NCBI GenBank assembly: GCA_024276495.1
Contig: JAJRXC010000085.1
Span: forward strand, 1-48,129
From: Actinomycetes bacterium
GTDB lineage: Bacteria; Actinomycetota; Acidimicrobiia; Acidimicrobiales; Aldehydirespiratoraceae
DNA: 48,129 bases
Reading direction: 5' to 3'
The number at the start of each line of letters is the position of its first letter. Within the stretch, counting starts at the first letter, position 1. Shown in pieces: positions 1 to 8,481 of this stretch. The notes under the pieces were generated by a model. It was given only the letters and a program-made list of their open reading frames with translations. It did not search any database and had not been told where the DNA came from. The position numbers and the translations under genes are program-made.

Positions 1-2
1 CC

Positions 3-131
3 AACTACGGCCAACTCCGCCGCAACACCGACCGCAAAACGAAACACCGCCCCGCCGCCCTCTGCCTCGCCACCACCATCTTGATCATCGGCAAACTCCT
101 CACCTACCGAGACCGATGGAGCCCAACCTGA
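3..131 (+). CDS. C-terminal end of an IS transposase (5' part outside window)
   Basis: Reading frame 3 is open from the window edge to a TGA and encodes about 42 residues. The peptide begins with a basic stretch (N-Y-G-Q-L-R-R-N-T-D-R-K-T-K-H-R), continues as a hydrophobic helix (ATTILIIGKLL) and ends soon after. A basic 'R-R..R-x-K.H' segment followed by a hydrophobic helix is how IS5-type DDE transposases usually finish. The insertion sequence would end between 131 and about 172, just beyond the stop of the next gene. I cannot see its catalytic residues or confirm a terminal inverted repeat, so the family is tentative. Confidence 0.45.
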   Translation, partial: NYGQLRRNTDRKTKHRPAALCLATTILIIGKLLTYRDRWSPT

Positions 132-172
132 CCACCTATCCGCTCAACCCCTAAGCCCGCCTCCGCCGCGCC

Positions 173-1699
173 TCAAACGATGTCGGCGAGGCCAGGAACG
201 TCGACGTCGAGCTCGGCCATCGCCGACGCGTACGCCTGGTGGGCTCGTTCCGCCTCCCGATCCTCGCCCATGGCCCACAGGGCCCGGACGAGGCGCCGAT
301 GGGCGTCCTCGTCGTAGACGTCGATCGAGACCAGACGTCGGGCGAGCGCAGCCGCATCGCCGTGACGGTGACCTGCCGCCCGCTCATCGGCGAGGCGACG
401 AGCAGCGGCGACGAAGCGTGTGCGGACCTCGTCCCGTATGGGACCGGTCCAGTCGTCGTAGACGTCCTCGGGAAGGAACTCACCGGCGTAGGCGGCGACT
501 ATGGCTCCGTCGTCCTCGGCGCGAAAGAAGTCCTCCAAGTCGGTCGAGGCCTCATCGAGGTCGATCCGAACGCTTTGGCGGTCGGCGGCGACCCCACCGC
601 GCAACACCTTGCGGACCGCCGACAGGTGCACGGAGAGGCGAGAGCCCAGCTTGGCGCGGTCGTGCTCGTCTGGCCACAAAAGCTCGAAAAGCTCATCTCG
701 GCTAACCGGCCAGCCGCGGGCCGCCACGAGCCGCTTGCAGAGCGTTCGGGCCAGGCGGGACCCCCATTCCGCCGTCTCGACCTCGACGCCGTCGACGACG
801 ACGGCGAAGCGACCGAGCGTTTGGATCCGCACCGACGTCGGATACGGCGGCGGCGTGGCCTTCTGGACGACGGTGCCCGTCACCCAGCGCTCCACGATGT
901 CCATCCAGCCCTGGTCGCCGGCATAGGTGAAGTGATCGTTGCCTTCGAGCTCCACGATCTCGGATCCTGCGATCCCGGCAGCGAGAGACCGGCCGAACTC
1001 CACGGGGACCATCTGGTCTCCGACGCGGTGCAAGACGAGGGTCGGCACCTCGATCCGGGGCAGGATCGCGCGAACATCCATGTGCAACATGAGGTCCAGG
1101 AGGTCGCGCATGGAGTCCTGCGAGGCGGCGGCGCGTTCGTAGCGTTGATGCCACGTCCGGTACGCCTGGTCAGTGGCGAGCGACGGTGCGAAGAGATCGA
1201 CGACGTATGACTCCGGCGTGCCCCAGACCGTGGCGAAGTGCTCCGCCTGCTGCCGGGCCGCGGCCCGCTCGGCGGCGTCCTGCTCCGGAGGCGCCATGTA
1301 GGGGCCGGTCCCTCCGAGGATGAGGCTTTCCACCCGATGCGGGTAGGTGGCCGCGAAGAGCAGGGTCATAGGGCCGCCCTCCGAGAAGCCGAAGAGGTGG
1401 GCCCGGTCGACACCGGCGGCATCCATGACGGCCCGAAGATCCTCGACCCGCTCGTCGATGTCGTTCACCTTGGAGCGACGGTCGGATGCACCCGTGCCTC
1501 GCTTGTCGAAGTGCACATAACGGGAGAACGTAGCGAAACGGCGCAGCATGTGGGCGATGGCCGGCCACTCCCAAGCGATCTCGATGTTTTGAGCGAGCGG
1601 CGGGATCGCGACGATCGCCGGTCCCGTCCCGAAGTCCTGATACGCGATGCGAGCCCCGAGGGCGTCGGCGAACCGAACCGGAGGGATGACGTCGGACAT
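173..1699 (-). CDS. Alpha/beta-hydrolase fused to SARP/BTAD transcriptional regulator domain
   Basis: The 508-aa protein has two modules. Residues 1-275 are an alpha/beta-hydrolase with nucleophile elbow G-F-S-E-G-G (Ser106) and probable triad partners Asp228 (V-G-D-Q-M-V-P) and His256 (G-N-D-H-F). From about residue 289 (S-V-R-I-Q-T-L-G-R-F) an OmpR-like winged helix is followed by a bacterial transcriptional activation domain (about 400-508), the DNA-binding architecture of the SARP/AfsR family. The hydrolase part may work as a ligand sensor or as an active esterase; the intact triad allows either. A TAGACT box at 1709-1714 on the minus strand could be the -10 of a nearly leaderless transcript. 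The gene stands alone. Both domains are clear; the target genes and ligand are unknown. Confidence 0.85.
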   Translation of the reverse strand: MSDVIPPVRFADALGARIAYQDFGTGPAIVAIPPLAQNIEIAWEWPAIAHMLRRFATFSRYVHFDKRGTGASDRRSKVNDIDERVEDLRAVMDAAGVDRAHLFGFSEGGPMTLLFAATYPHRVESLILGGTGPYMAPPEQDAAERAAARQQAEHFATVWGTPESYVVDLFAPSLATDQAYRTWHQRYERAAASQDSMRDLLDLMLHMDVRAILPRIEVPTLVLHRVGDQMVPVEFGRSLAAGIAGSEIVELEGNDHFTYAGDQGWMDIVERWVTGTVVQKATPPPYPTSVRIQTLGRFAVVVDGVEVETAEWGSRLARTLCKRLVAARGWPVSRDELFELLWPDEHDRAKLGSRLSVHLSAVRKVLRGGVAADRQSVRIDLDEASTDLEDFFRAEDDGAIVAAYAGEFLPEDVYDDWTGPIRDEVRTRFVAAARRLADERAAGHRHGDAAALARRLVSIDVYDEDAHRRLVRALWAMGEDREAERAHQAYASAMAELDVDVPGLADIV

Positions 1700-1887
1700 G
1701 GTCGCACGAGTCTAACTACGAGCCGATCGCGCGCGGCGAGGTCCCACCACCGGCAACCCAGGCCGCACCGCGGTTCCCGGTCGTCTCGCCCGACAGCGCA
1801 ACGCGCCCGTTCTTCGTTGGGTATCCGGGCGATCAAGTGCTCGTCGGCTCTTGCCGGGGGCATTCGAGTCCGCGCTAGCGTGACGCA

Positions 1888-2247
1888 GTGGGACTCGAGT
1901 GGGAGCAGATCGTGGTCGCCGCGCGCGATCCAGCCACGCTCGGTCGGTGGTGGTGCGACGCGCTCGGGTGGGTTGTCGTGGACGATGCCCCACCCGTCTT
2001 CGAGATCCAGCCTCGACCGGATCGGTTTCCGGGAATCTTGTTCCTGGCCGTCCACGACGAGAAGGAGACCAAGAACCGTCTCCATGTCGACCTTCGTCCT
2101 GACGATCAGGCGGCCGAGGTCGAGCGACTGATCGCGCTCGGAGCTTCTCGTGTCGACATCGGGCAAGGCGACGTTTCGTGGGTGGTTCTGGCCGATCCCG
2201 AGGGCAACGAGTTCTGTGTTCTTCAGGGCCGCCGCTTCTTCGCCTGA
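1888..2247 (+). CDS. VOC-superfamily (glyoxalase-like) protein
   Basis: This 119-aa protein from a GTG start is a single glyoxalase-like domain. It opens with 'W-E-Q-I-V-V-A-A-R-D-P-A-T-L-G-R-W-W', has the central 'L-H-V-D-L-R' strand and ends with 'V-V-L-A-D-P-E-G-N-E-F-C-V', the standard beta-alpha-beta-beta-beta pattern of actinobacterial glyoxalase-like (Glyoxalase_6-type) proteins. The D-P-E-G-N-E-F segment carries the usual C-terminal Glu metal ligand. Substrate cannot be predicted; members include metal-dependent lyases and non-catalytic binding proteins. A TAGCGT -10-like box at 1876-1881 lies 6 nt before the GTG, so the transcript is probably leaderless. The gene stands alone. Confidence 0.8.
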   Translation: MGLEWEQIVVAARDPATLGRWWCDALGWVVVDDAPPVFEIQPRPDRFPGILFLAVHDEKETKNRLHVDLRPDDQAAEVERLIALGASRVDIGQGDVSWVVLADPEGNEFCVLQGRRFFA

Positions 2248-2475
2248 CGCGTTGACCACCAACCGACATCGGATACGAAGCCGCCAACTCGTCGTCCGGG
2301 CAGATCGTTTTGTTGGGGCTTTGCTCGGGCGCCCTACCGTCCCGGTCCACGAGCCCGCAGCGGCGCGCCCACGTACCGGATGGACGACCTCCAACGCCAA
2401 CTGAGACAGAGATGACGGAGCACCAGTGTTGACGATTCGAGGTTCGGCGGAGGACCGCGAACAGGGGGGTGGCCG

Positions 2476-4485
2476 ATGGGTTGGATCCGACGATCGCTGA
2501 GTGTTCCCCGTGTGCTCGGGGCGTTGGCCGTCGTCGGGGTGGGCCTGGCGGCCGCCTATGCCAGGCCCGAGCCCGACGACCCAGGGGCCGAGAGCCCGTG
2601 GGCGGAGGAGACACCGGCCGAGTCCTCGCCGCTGGTCGTGGTGCTGTGTCATGGCGCCAACCAGACCTGGCCGGCCAACCTCGGCACCTCCTACTTCGAG
2701 GCCCAGTTCAGCGAGACGGCCGGCTCGTCGACGATCGCCGACTACTGGCGCGACATCTCGAACGGTCGTTTCTCGATCGAAGGAACCATCGTCGTCGACG
2801 TGCAACTCGACGTGCCCCGCGACGAGATCGGAGATCGTGACGACGACGACTGGGCGAAATGTCGCGATGGGCTCGACGCCCAGTACGACATCGACTGGGC
2901 CCGGTATTCGGGCCCAGTCGTCTTCAAGCCGCAGACGCTGGGTCGCACGGTCGACGCGATCGACGAGGACGACACCGAGATCCGGGTGCGGATGGAGGGC
3001 CACAGCGTCGCGGCAGACTGGCCGACGCCCCCGTTCACGGCGGTGCTGACGACCACCGGCTCGCTCTGGCCCTCCGGTGACACCGTCTTCGAGAACGTCC
3101 AAGTCACCGCGGTCACCGTCGATGGGGACGACACGGTGACCTTCACCGTCCAACGGGGACACACCGGGGGATACCGCGACCGGGCCTCGACCCCGACCGC
3201 GTTCGCCGAGAACACCCGCATCCGCGACGTCTCAGAGATCACCGGGTCCACCGGCCGGCTCAGCATCTCGGCGCAGCAGGCCCCCGGCGTCATCAACCAC
3301 GAGCTCGGTCACTTCTTCGGCTGGGACCACTCCCGCAAGCTGTCCACCGCCTCAACGGACTACGGCGACTGCTTCGACATCATGAGCGCCACGTCGTGCA
3401 GGGACACGCACTACTTCCGCATGTCCGCAGAGTACGCAGGCCGCGATGTGGAACTGCTCCATGGGTTGGGGATGACCTCGATCAACCTCGACCGTCGTGA
3501 GTGGATCGACGACGACGATCGGACGACGTTCTCGTGCGGCGCCGCCACCTACCCGCTGCGGGCCCTCGGCCTCGATGGATCCGGGCTCCGGCAGCTCCGT
3601 GTTCCGGTGACGGCGCCGATCGCCGACGGCACCACGAGCGATTACCTCACCATCGAGCTTCGCTCAAAACGGTTTACCTGGGACCGCGGCATTCCGTCCG
3701 ATGCCATCGTCCTCCACCTCCGTGGCGACGATGGCTACGCCTACCTCATCGACGACGATGCCGCCGGCGGGACCAGCGGGATGCGCAGCGGGGACCGCTA
3801 CGAGATCAACGGGTGGATCGTCGGCGTCGACAACATCGACGCCGACGAAGGAACCGCGCAGGTCACGCTCACTGCGCCGGAACTGATGACGGACTGCACC
3901 CTCGCCGCGGCAGCGACCACCGAATCGTCGACCACAACCACCGAACCACCGAGCACAACCGCCGCACCGTCGACCACGACCATCGACGCCGGTTCGGTTC
4001 AGGGCGCGGCCTGCGTCCCCGGCACCTGGTTGCTGAACTCGCAGGCGTTCGTCGATGCGCTCGCGGCGGCGTCGGGCGCGGCGGGCGGAGTTCGCCACGG
4101 AGGCGGCACGTACACGATCACGATCGGTGCGGACGGTGCCTACACCGCTGTGCGTGACGGTTGGGCGCTGCGGATGGGCAGCGCCGAAGGCAACATGGAG
4201 CTGGTGTTCGACGGGGAAGAAGCCGGCACCATGACCTGGGACGATGCAGGGGGCTTGACGTTCGCCGAGACGACGTCGACCTCAGTCACCGACTTGACCG
4301 TGAACGTGGAGGTAGGCGGCCAGATGCAGCCGTTGCCGATGGCGGCGCTGGCGGCACCGCTCCTCGACCAGTTGCCCGCACCCGAGCTGATGTCGGGCTC
4401 GGGCAGTTACACGTGTGAAGGCGACGAGCTCCAACTCGTCGCTGACGACAGCGGCGTCCCCGCGAACTGGGTCCGCACGGGCTGA
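2476..4485 (+). CDS. Secreted metzincin-like zinc metalloprotease homologue with C-terminal lipocalin-like domain
   Basis: The 669-aa protein has an N-terminal signal/anchor segment (residues about 11-30). A gluzincin/metzincin zinc motif H-E-L-G-H-F-F-G-W-D-H lies at residues 275-285 (ligands His275, His279, His285; catalytic Glu276), followed by a possible Met-turn (D-I-M-S, Met303). Residues 50-130 resemble the N-terminal part of bacterial M6/M66-like secreted proteases. A Thr/Ser/Pro-rich linker (about 475-505) joins a beta-rich C-terminal domain (about 510-669) that starts C-V-P-G-T-W and ends with a second Cys (S-Y-T-C-E-G), similar in layout to small lipocalin-like extracellular domains. 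It probably acts at the cell surface or outside. The precise peptidase family is not certain. Confidence 0.75.
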   Translation: MGWIRRSLSVPRVLGALAVVGVGLAAAYARPEPDDPGAESPWAEETPAESSPLVVVLCHGANQTWPANLGTSYFEAQFSETAGSSTIADYWRDISNGRFSIEGTIVVDVQLDVPRDEIGDRDDDDWAKCRDGLDAQYDIDWARYSGPVVFKPQTLGRTVDAIDEDDTEIRVRMEGHSVAADWPTPPFTAVLTTTGSLWPSGDTVFENVQVTAVTVDGDDTVTFTVQRGHTGGYRDRASTPTAFAENTRIRDVSEITGSTGRLSISAQQAPGVINHELGHFFGWDHSRKLSTASTDYGDCFDIMSATSCRDTHYFRMSAEYAGRDVELLHGLGMTSINLDRREWIDDDDRTTFSCGAATYPLRALGLDGSGLRQLRVPVTAPIADGTTSDYLTIELRSKRFTWDRGIPSDAIVLHLRGDDGYAYLIDDDAAGGTSGMRSGDRYEINGWIVGVDNIDADEGTAQVTLTAPELMTDCTLAAAATTESSTTTTEPPSTTAAPSTTTIDAGSVQGAACVPGTWLLNSQAFVDALAAASGAAGGVRHGGGTYTITIGADGAYTAVRDGWALRMGSAEGNMELVFDGEEAGTMTWDDAGGLTFAETTSTSVTDLTVNVEVGGQMQPLPMAALAAPLLDQLPAPELMSGSGSYTCEGDELQLVADDSGVPANWVRTG

Positions 4486-4540
4486 CAAACCGTCTCGCTG
4501 CCGACGGATCACTCGCGACGCCGAGGAGCCACGCCCACGC

Positions 4541-5299
4541 CTACTCCTCAGTGAAGAACCCTGCGAAGAAGTCGGCAACATCCTCCGCGATCTCCTCCAC
4601 GGCGTCTCCCGCGTCTTCGACCCACTCTTCGACGGCCTCGCTGGCATCCTCCCAGCCCTCTTCGAGGGCGTTGCCCGCTCCTTCGACCCACCCTTCGACG
4701 GCCTGGCCGGCATCCTCCCAGCCCTTCTCCAGACCCTTGCCGGTGTCGTCGATGAACTTCGCCGCGTCGTCCATCAGCTTCTCGGTCGGCTCAGGGTCGA
4801 ACTCCAGGCCGAGTATCACTTCGATGCCGCTTTCGTCCGCCTCGACGGTCACCTCGGCCGTGGCACCGAGGACACCGGCCTCTGCGCTCACCTCGACGCT
4901 CCCTTCACCCCACTCGGTCGATACTCCCGCGCTGACCACGTCCTCGACGCCGGCGTCGATCGCGGCGCCACCGCCGTCCTCGCTCCATTCGGCCCCGACC
5001 TCGACGCCCGCGAAGCCATCACCGATTCGCAGACCTGCCGCCGCATCGACAGAGCCACCGTCGTCGTCCCAATCAGCTCCAGCCCCGACCTCGGCTCCGA
5101 ATTCGGTCCGAGCGCCGGAGTCGTCCTCGACAAACACCCCTGCCGCGACCGAACCGGCGAGATCCCCGACCTCCTTCACGCCTCGTGTGCCCTCTACGAC
5201 TCGACAGGGCGCAAGCTCGACTTCGCCGACTGTCGGGCAGAGTTCGAAGCCGTCGACGCGGGCCGCATGTTGACTCCGGCGCTGATGGGCCGGCCTCAC
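4541..5299 (-). CDS. Acidic protein with beta-rich N-terminal half and 11-residue amphipathic repeats
   Basis: The 252-aa frame is strongly acidic and has two parts. Residues about 60-165 alternate Gly/Val/Glu strands (G-A-E-V-G-A-G-A-D-W, G-V-E-V-G-A-E-W, G-S-V-E-V-S-A-E-A), suggesting repeated beta-hairpins. Residues about 180-247 are 11-residue repeats of the type G-W-E-D-A-x-x-A-V-E-x / W-V-E-x-A-G-x-A-L/V-E-E. They are encoded by a 66-bp DNA repeat and should form an extended amphipathic helix, ending in the hydrophobic D-F-F-A-G-F-F. No signal peptide is visible, and the first 14 residues before V-D-G-F-E-L-C may not be translated. I do not recognise the family. Surface or lipid association is a guess from the helix pattern. 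It converges on the metzincin-like gene. Confidence 0.6.
   Translation of the reverse strand: MRPAHQRRSQHAARVDGFELCPTVGEVELAPCRVVEGTRGVKEVGDLAGSVAAGVFVEDDSGARTEFGAEVGAGADWDDDGGSVDAAAGLRIGDGFAGVEVGAEWSEDGGGAAIDAGVEDVVSAGVSTEWGEGSVEVSAEAGVLGATAEVTVEADESGIEVILGLEFDPEPTEKLMDDAAKFIDDTGKGLEKGWEDAGQAVEGWVEGAGNALEEGWEDASEAVEEWVEDAGDAVEEIAEDVADFFAGFFTEE
4615..4746. repeat. 66-bp direct tandem repeat, two units, inside the acidic protein gene
   Basis: Units 4615-4680 and 4681-4746 both begin CTTCGACCCAC and share CTTCGACGGCCT and GGCATCCTCCCAGCCCT at the same phase, so the period is 66 bp (22 codons). It encodes two of the 11-residue helix repeats. The repeat keeps the reading frame of the minus-strand gene, which supports that frame as the coding one. 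Confidence 0.8.
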
Positions 5300-5374
5300 A
5301 CGAGGTGATTTACAAACCGTTCACGTTGGGCTAACCCATGTCGACACGGCAACGCGGCGCAACCGGGACGACCT

Positions 5375-8300
5375 GTGCACAAGAGCTTTCGATTCGAGCC
5401 GACGACCGCCGATGAAGACCGCGTCATCGCCCGACCCCGAGTGGCGGTCGCGTTGGCGCAGCGCTTCGAACATCGGCTGACGACCGTCGTCGCTCCCGCC
5501 GGCTACGGCAAGACGACCGCGCTTGCCCAAGCCGTGCGAAGCAACGCGCTTGACCCGATCGGACAGGACATCTGGTTGGGAGCGAGCGAAGCCGATGCGG
5601 ACCCGGTCAGCTTGCTGACCGGCCTGCTGGAGTCGTGCGGGCTCGAAGGCGTCGGGGACATCGAGGCCGACCTGTCGACGCTCGGTGACCACGTGTGGAG
5701 ACTCGCCCCCGAAAGGGTCGCGTTGATCATCGATGACACCCATCACCTCACCGATGCCTGCTCCGCCACGCTGGAGGCGCTCCTGACGACATTGCCGACG
5801 AACGGCCATGTCCTGTTGTCCGGTCGGTCGATTCCGGCGCTGGCGATCGCGGATCTGCACGCCCACCACGACGTGCTCGAGCTGACGCACGACGATCTTC
5901 GCCTCGACGATCACGAGGCCTGCACCTTGATCGCGGCGCGCGGGCGCGGCGATCTCGCGACGCTCTCGCGCCATGTGGCATCGGCCGACATCGGCCTCAC
6001 CGCCGGCCCCGATGCGACCTCGGCCTACCTGTGGCAGGAGCTCCTCGATGGGCTGGAACCGGTCCGCCTGCGCGCGTTGGCCGCGCTGAGCCTGCTTCCC
6101 GAGCTCGACGACACCCTCGCGTTGGCCCACTCCGAAGGCCGCTACGACGCCGAGTCGCTTACTGCCGGCCTGCCGCTCGTCGAGACCCACGACGACCACT
6201 CGAAACGGATGCACGCCCTTCTCTGTCAGCCGCTCCGGCAGACCCTCGGAGAACAGGACCGAGTCGCCGCCCTGGTCACGTCGGGTGACGTGGAGCGAAA
6301 ACGCGGCCGATACGACCATGCCCTGCGCCTGTACACCTCGGCGGGTCGCACCGATCTGGCCGAACAGGCGGCCCGGACGTTCGCGGCGTTGCCAACACTG
6401 CGAACCCGACTCGACTCCGTCCGCGCCATCAGGAAGTCGGTGGCCGAGTTCGCGCCCGGTTCGGCGCTTCATCAACATCTCGACGCCCAGTCCCGCCTCA
6501 ACGTCGACGCGGCCGAGCGCGTCGAGCGCTTCGTTCACGCCGCCGACCTGGCCCGATCCGAGGGCGACGGGCACATGGAGGCGATCGCGGTCTTTCGAGC
6601 CATCCAGGCCGCCAACGACGACACGAGCCCTCTGCCGCGCAACCTGGTGGCGATGATCGACGAGCTCGCCGCGACGGTCGCCTACGCCTCGGGAGTGCGG
6701 GCCTACCTCCGGTCGCTGCAGCTCCAGGCCCACGGAGACAGCCGCGGTTCGATCGAGGCGCTCGTGGGCACCGAGGTGCTCGGCGAGGAGAGCTTGGCGA
6801 TCATGCGGGCCGAGCGGCTCTGCGACCTCGGCCGACCCGAGGACGTCTTCGCCGACCTCAGCCCGAGCGATCTGGCTCACCTGCCGTCGGGCGCCGAGAT
6901 CTTCGTCTCGTTCGCCATGTGGCTGCGCGGTGACGCCTCTCCGGAGGATGCGTTGGCCATCGGTTCGCACATGGTTCCGGGGATCCTCAGTCGGGGAGTG
7001 CTCCAACCGAGCATCTCGATCCTGGCGGTCGTCACCCACATCGCGCTCGCCGCCGGCGACCGCGAGGCCGCGGAACGACACGCCTCCGAGCTCGCCGACC
7101 TCTGCGCCGGACACGGCGATGTGCGCACCAAGCTCTTCTCGGCGATGGCCGAGGCCAGCGTGTGCTCCTCACGCGGCGACGACGAGGGGGCGGCGGAGAT
7201 CCTCGACCCCGTCAACACGGGAGTTCCGTTCGGGAACTGGCCGGCTCGGCCGCTCCTGATCGGCCTGCCCCTGGTCTACCTCACCCGGCCGGAGACTCGA
7301 CCGGTCCTTCGGCGCTGCTCGTTCGGTCCGGCGCTCGGGACGGCGGTCGCGGCCGGCGCCGCGCTGGTCGAGCTGCGCGAAGAAGCGTCTCCCGATGGCG
7401 CCGTGGCGCTGCCGTGGAACGAGGAATGGGTGCTCAGAGCGCACGTCCTTCCCCACCACCTCGCCGAACTGGCGGCCGCGGCGGCGAGTGAGGGAAGCCC
7501 CGCGGCGGAGGCGCTCCTCGGCAAGCTCCCTGACCCGCGACGGGGCCTCGAACAACTCGAGGCCCGAGGGCGCAGCAGGGCGGCGCGGTGGGCCGGCGAG
7601 TTCCTCGGCCGGCTCCCATCGGAGCCGCCCTACCCCTTGCGGATCAACGCGGTCGGGCCACTCGAGCTCTTCCGAGCCGGTCGACGCGTCGTGGACAAGG
7701 ACTGGACCAGGCGGGTCCGGGTGAGGGAGTTGCTCGCCGCGGTGATCGAGCACGGCTCGCTCAGCCGCGAACGCGCCGCCGCGCTCCTGTGGCCCGACCT
7801 GTCCCCATCGAAGGCTTCGTCCAATCTCCGAGTGACGCTCAGCCACCTGCAAGGCGTGCTCGAGCCCGATCGGGCCGCGCCGCAGCGTCCCAGCTTCCTG
7901 CTCGTCGGCCCCGCCGGACTCGCGCTGTCCGATCACGTCGAGGTCGATGTGCACGAGTTCGAACGCCTGCTCCAGCGGGCCCAGACAACGGACCGCGCCG
8001 GTGCTCCCGCCGAGGCGATCGGCCTCTACCAGGACGCGCTCGAGCTCCATCGCGGCCCCTACATGGCCGACCTCGACGCGCCATGGGCGGCCATCACCCG
8101 ACTCCGCCTCGACTCGGCCTCACGCACCGCGATGACCCGCCTCGGCGCGTTGGAGTTGGCCCGCGGCGAGCCGGAACGAGCCCTCCGCTGGGCCGCTGAA
8201 GCCCAAAAGGCAAGTGAGATCGACGAACGGGCAGGTCGGCTGTTCATGGCTGCCCTGCGGGCCACCGGCGACCGGGCCGGGGCGGTCGCGGTCGGCAATC

Positions 8301-8383
8301 GGTTGGCGGCAGCGCTGCGGTCGGCCGGGCTCGTCCCGGAATCGGCGACGCAACGCTGCTTCGACGAGTACGGCATCGGATGA
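5375..8383 (+). CDS. STAND-type ATPase regulator with C-terminal winged-helix/BTAD domain
   Basis: The 1002-aa protein starts at GTG. Its N-terminal MalT-like STAND ATPase has a Walker A motif (A-P-A-G-Y-G-K-T-T, residues 40-48) and a Walker B motif (V-A-L-I-I-D-D, 115-121) followed by T-H-H-L. A long helical middle section (about 260-740) reads like TPR-type repeats. The end (about 752-1002) is an OmpR-like winged helix plus a BTAD domain: 'P-L-R-I-N-A-V-G-P-L-E-L', then 'R-E-R-A-A-A-L-L-W-P-D' and 'Y-Q-D-A-L-E-L-H-R-G-P-Y'. MalT/LuxR proteins normally end in a LuxR helix-turn-helix, and AfsR has its BTAD module first, so this domain order is a less common combination. It is probably an ATP-dependent transcription activator with unknown inducer. 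It stands between two convergent neighbours. Confidence 0.85.
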   Translation: MHKSFRFEPTTADEDRVIARPRVAVALAQRFEHRLTTVVAPAGYGKTTALAQAVRSNALDPIGQDIWLGASEADADPVSLLTGLLESCGLEGVGDIEADLSTLGDHVWRLAPERVALIIDDTHHLTDACSATLEALLTTLPTNGHVLLSGRSIPALAIADLHAHHDVLELTHDDLRLDDHEACTLIAARGRGDLATLSRHVASADIGLTAGPDATSAYLWQELLDGLEPVRLRALAALSLLPELDDTLALAHSEGRYDAESLTAGLPLVETHDDHSKRMHALLCQPLRQTLGEQDRVAALVTSGDVERKRGRYDHALRLYTSAGRTDLAEQAARTFAALPTLRTRLDSVRAIRKSVAEFAPGSALHQHLDAQSRLNVDAAERVERFVHAADLARSEGDGHMEAIAVFRAIQAANDDTSPLPRNLVAMIDELAATVAYASGVRAYLRSLQLQAHGDSRGSIEALVGTEVLGEESLAIMRAERLCDLGRPEDVFADLSPSDLAHLPSGAEIFVSFAMWLRGDASPEDALAIGSHMVPGILSRGVLQPSISILAVVTHIALAAGDREAAERHASELADLCAGHGDVRTKLFSAMAEASVCSSRGDDEGAAEILDPVNTGVPFGNWPARPLLIGLPLVYLTRPETRPVLRRCSFGPALGTAVAAGAALVELREEASPDGAVALPWNEEWVLRAHVLPHHLAELAAAAASEGSPAAEALLGKLPDPRRGLEQLEARGRSRAARWAGEFLGRLPSEPPYPLRINAVGPLELFRAGRRVVDKDWTRRVRVRELLAAVIEHGSLSRERAAALLWPDLSPSKASSNLRVTLSHLQGVLEPDRAAPQRPSFLLVGPAGLALSDHVEVDVHEFERLLQRAQTTDRAGAPAEAIGLYQDALELHRGPYMADLDAPWAAITRLRLDSASRTAMTRLGALELARGEPERALRWAAEAQKASEIDERAGRLFMAALRATGDRAGAVAVGNRLAAALRSAGLVPESATQRCFDEYGIG

Positions 8384-8481
8384 ATGCCATCGAGGGGCGG
8401 GAGGACCGCGGTTGCGCCCATCCGGCCTTGCGCCGCCACAACCACAGGGACCCGGTGAGACGCGCGGACACCCCCGGCCGG

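Noticed and set aside
4551-5273. A 240-aa plus-strand frame rich in Ser/Pro/Thr opposite the acidic protein gene.
   Set aside because: It is a mirror of the Glu/Asp/Ala-rich minus-strand frame. The 66-bp repeat gives a regular 11-residue helix only on the minus strand.
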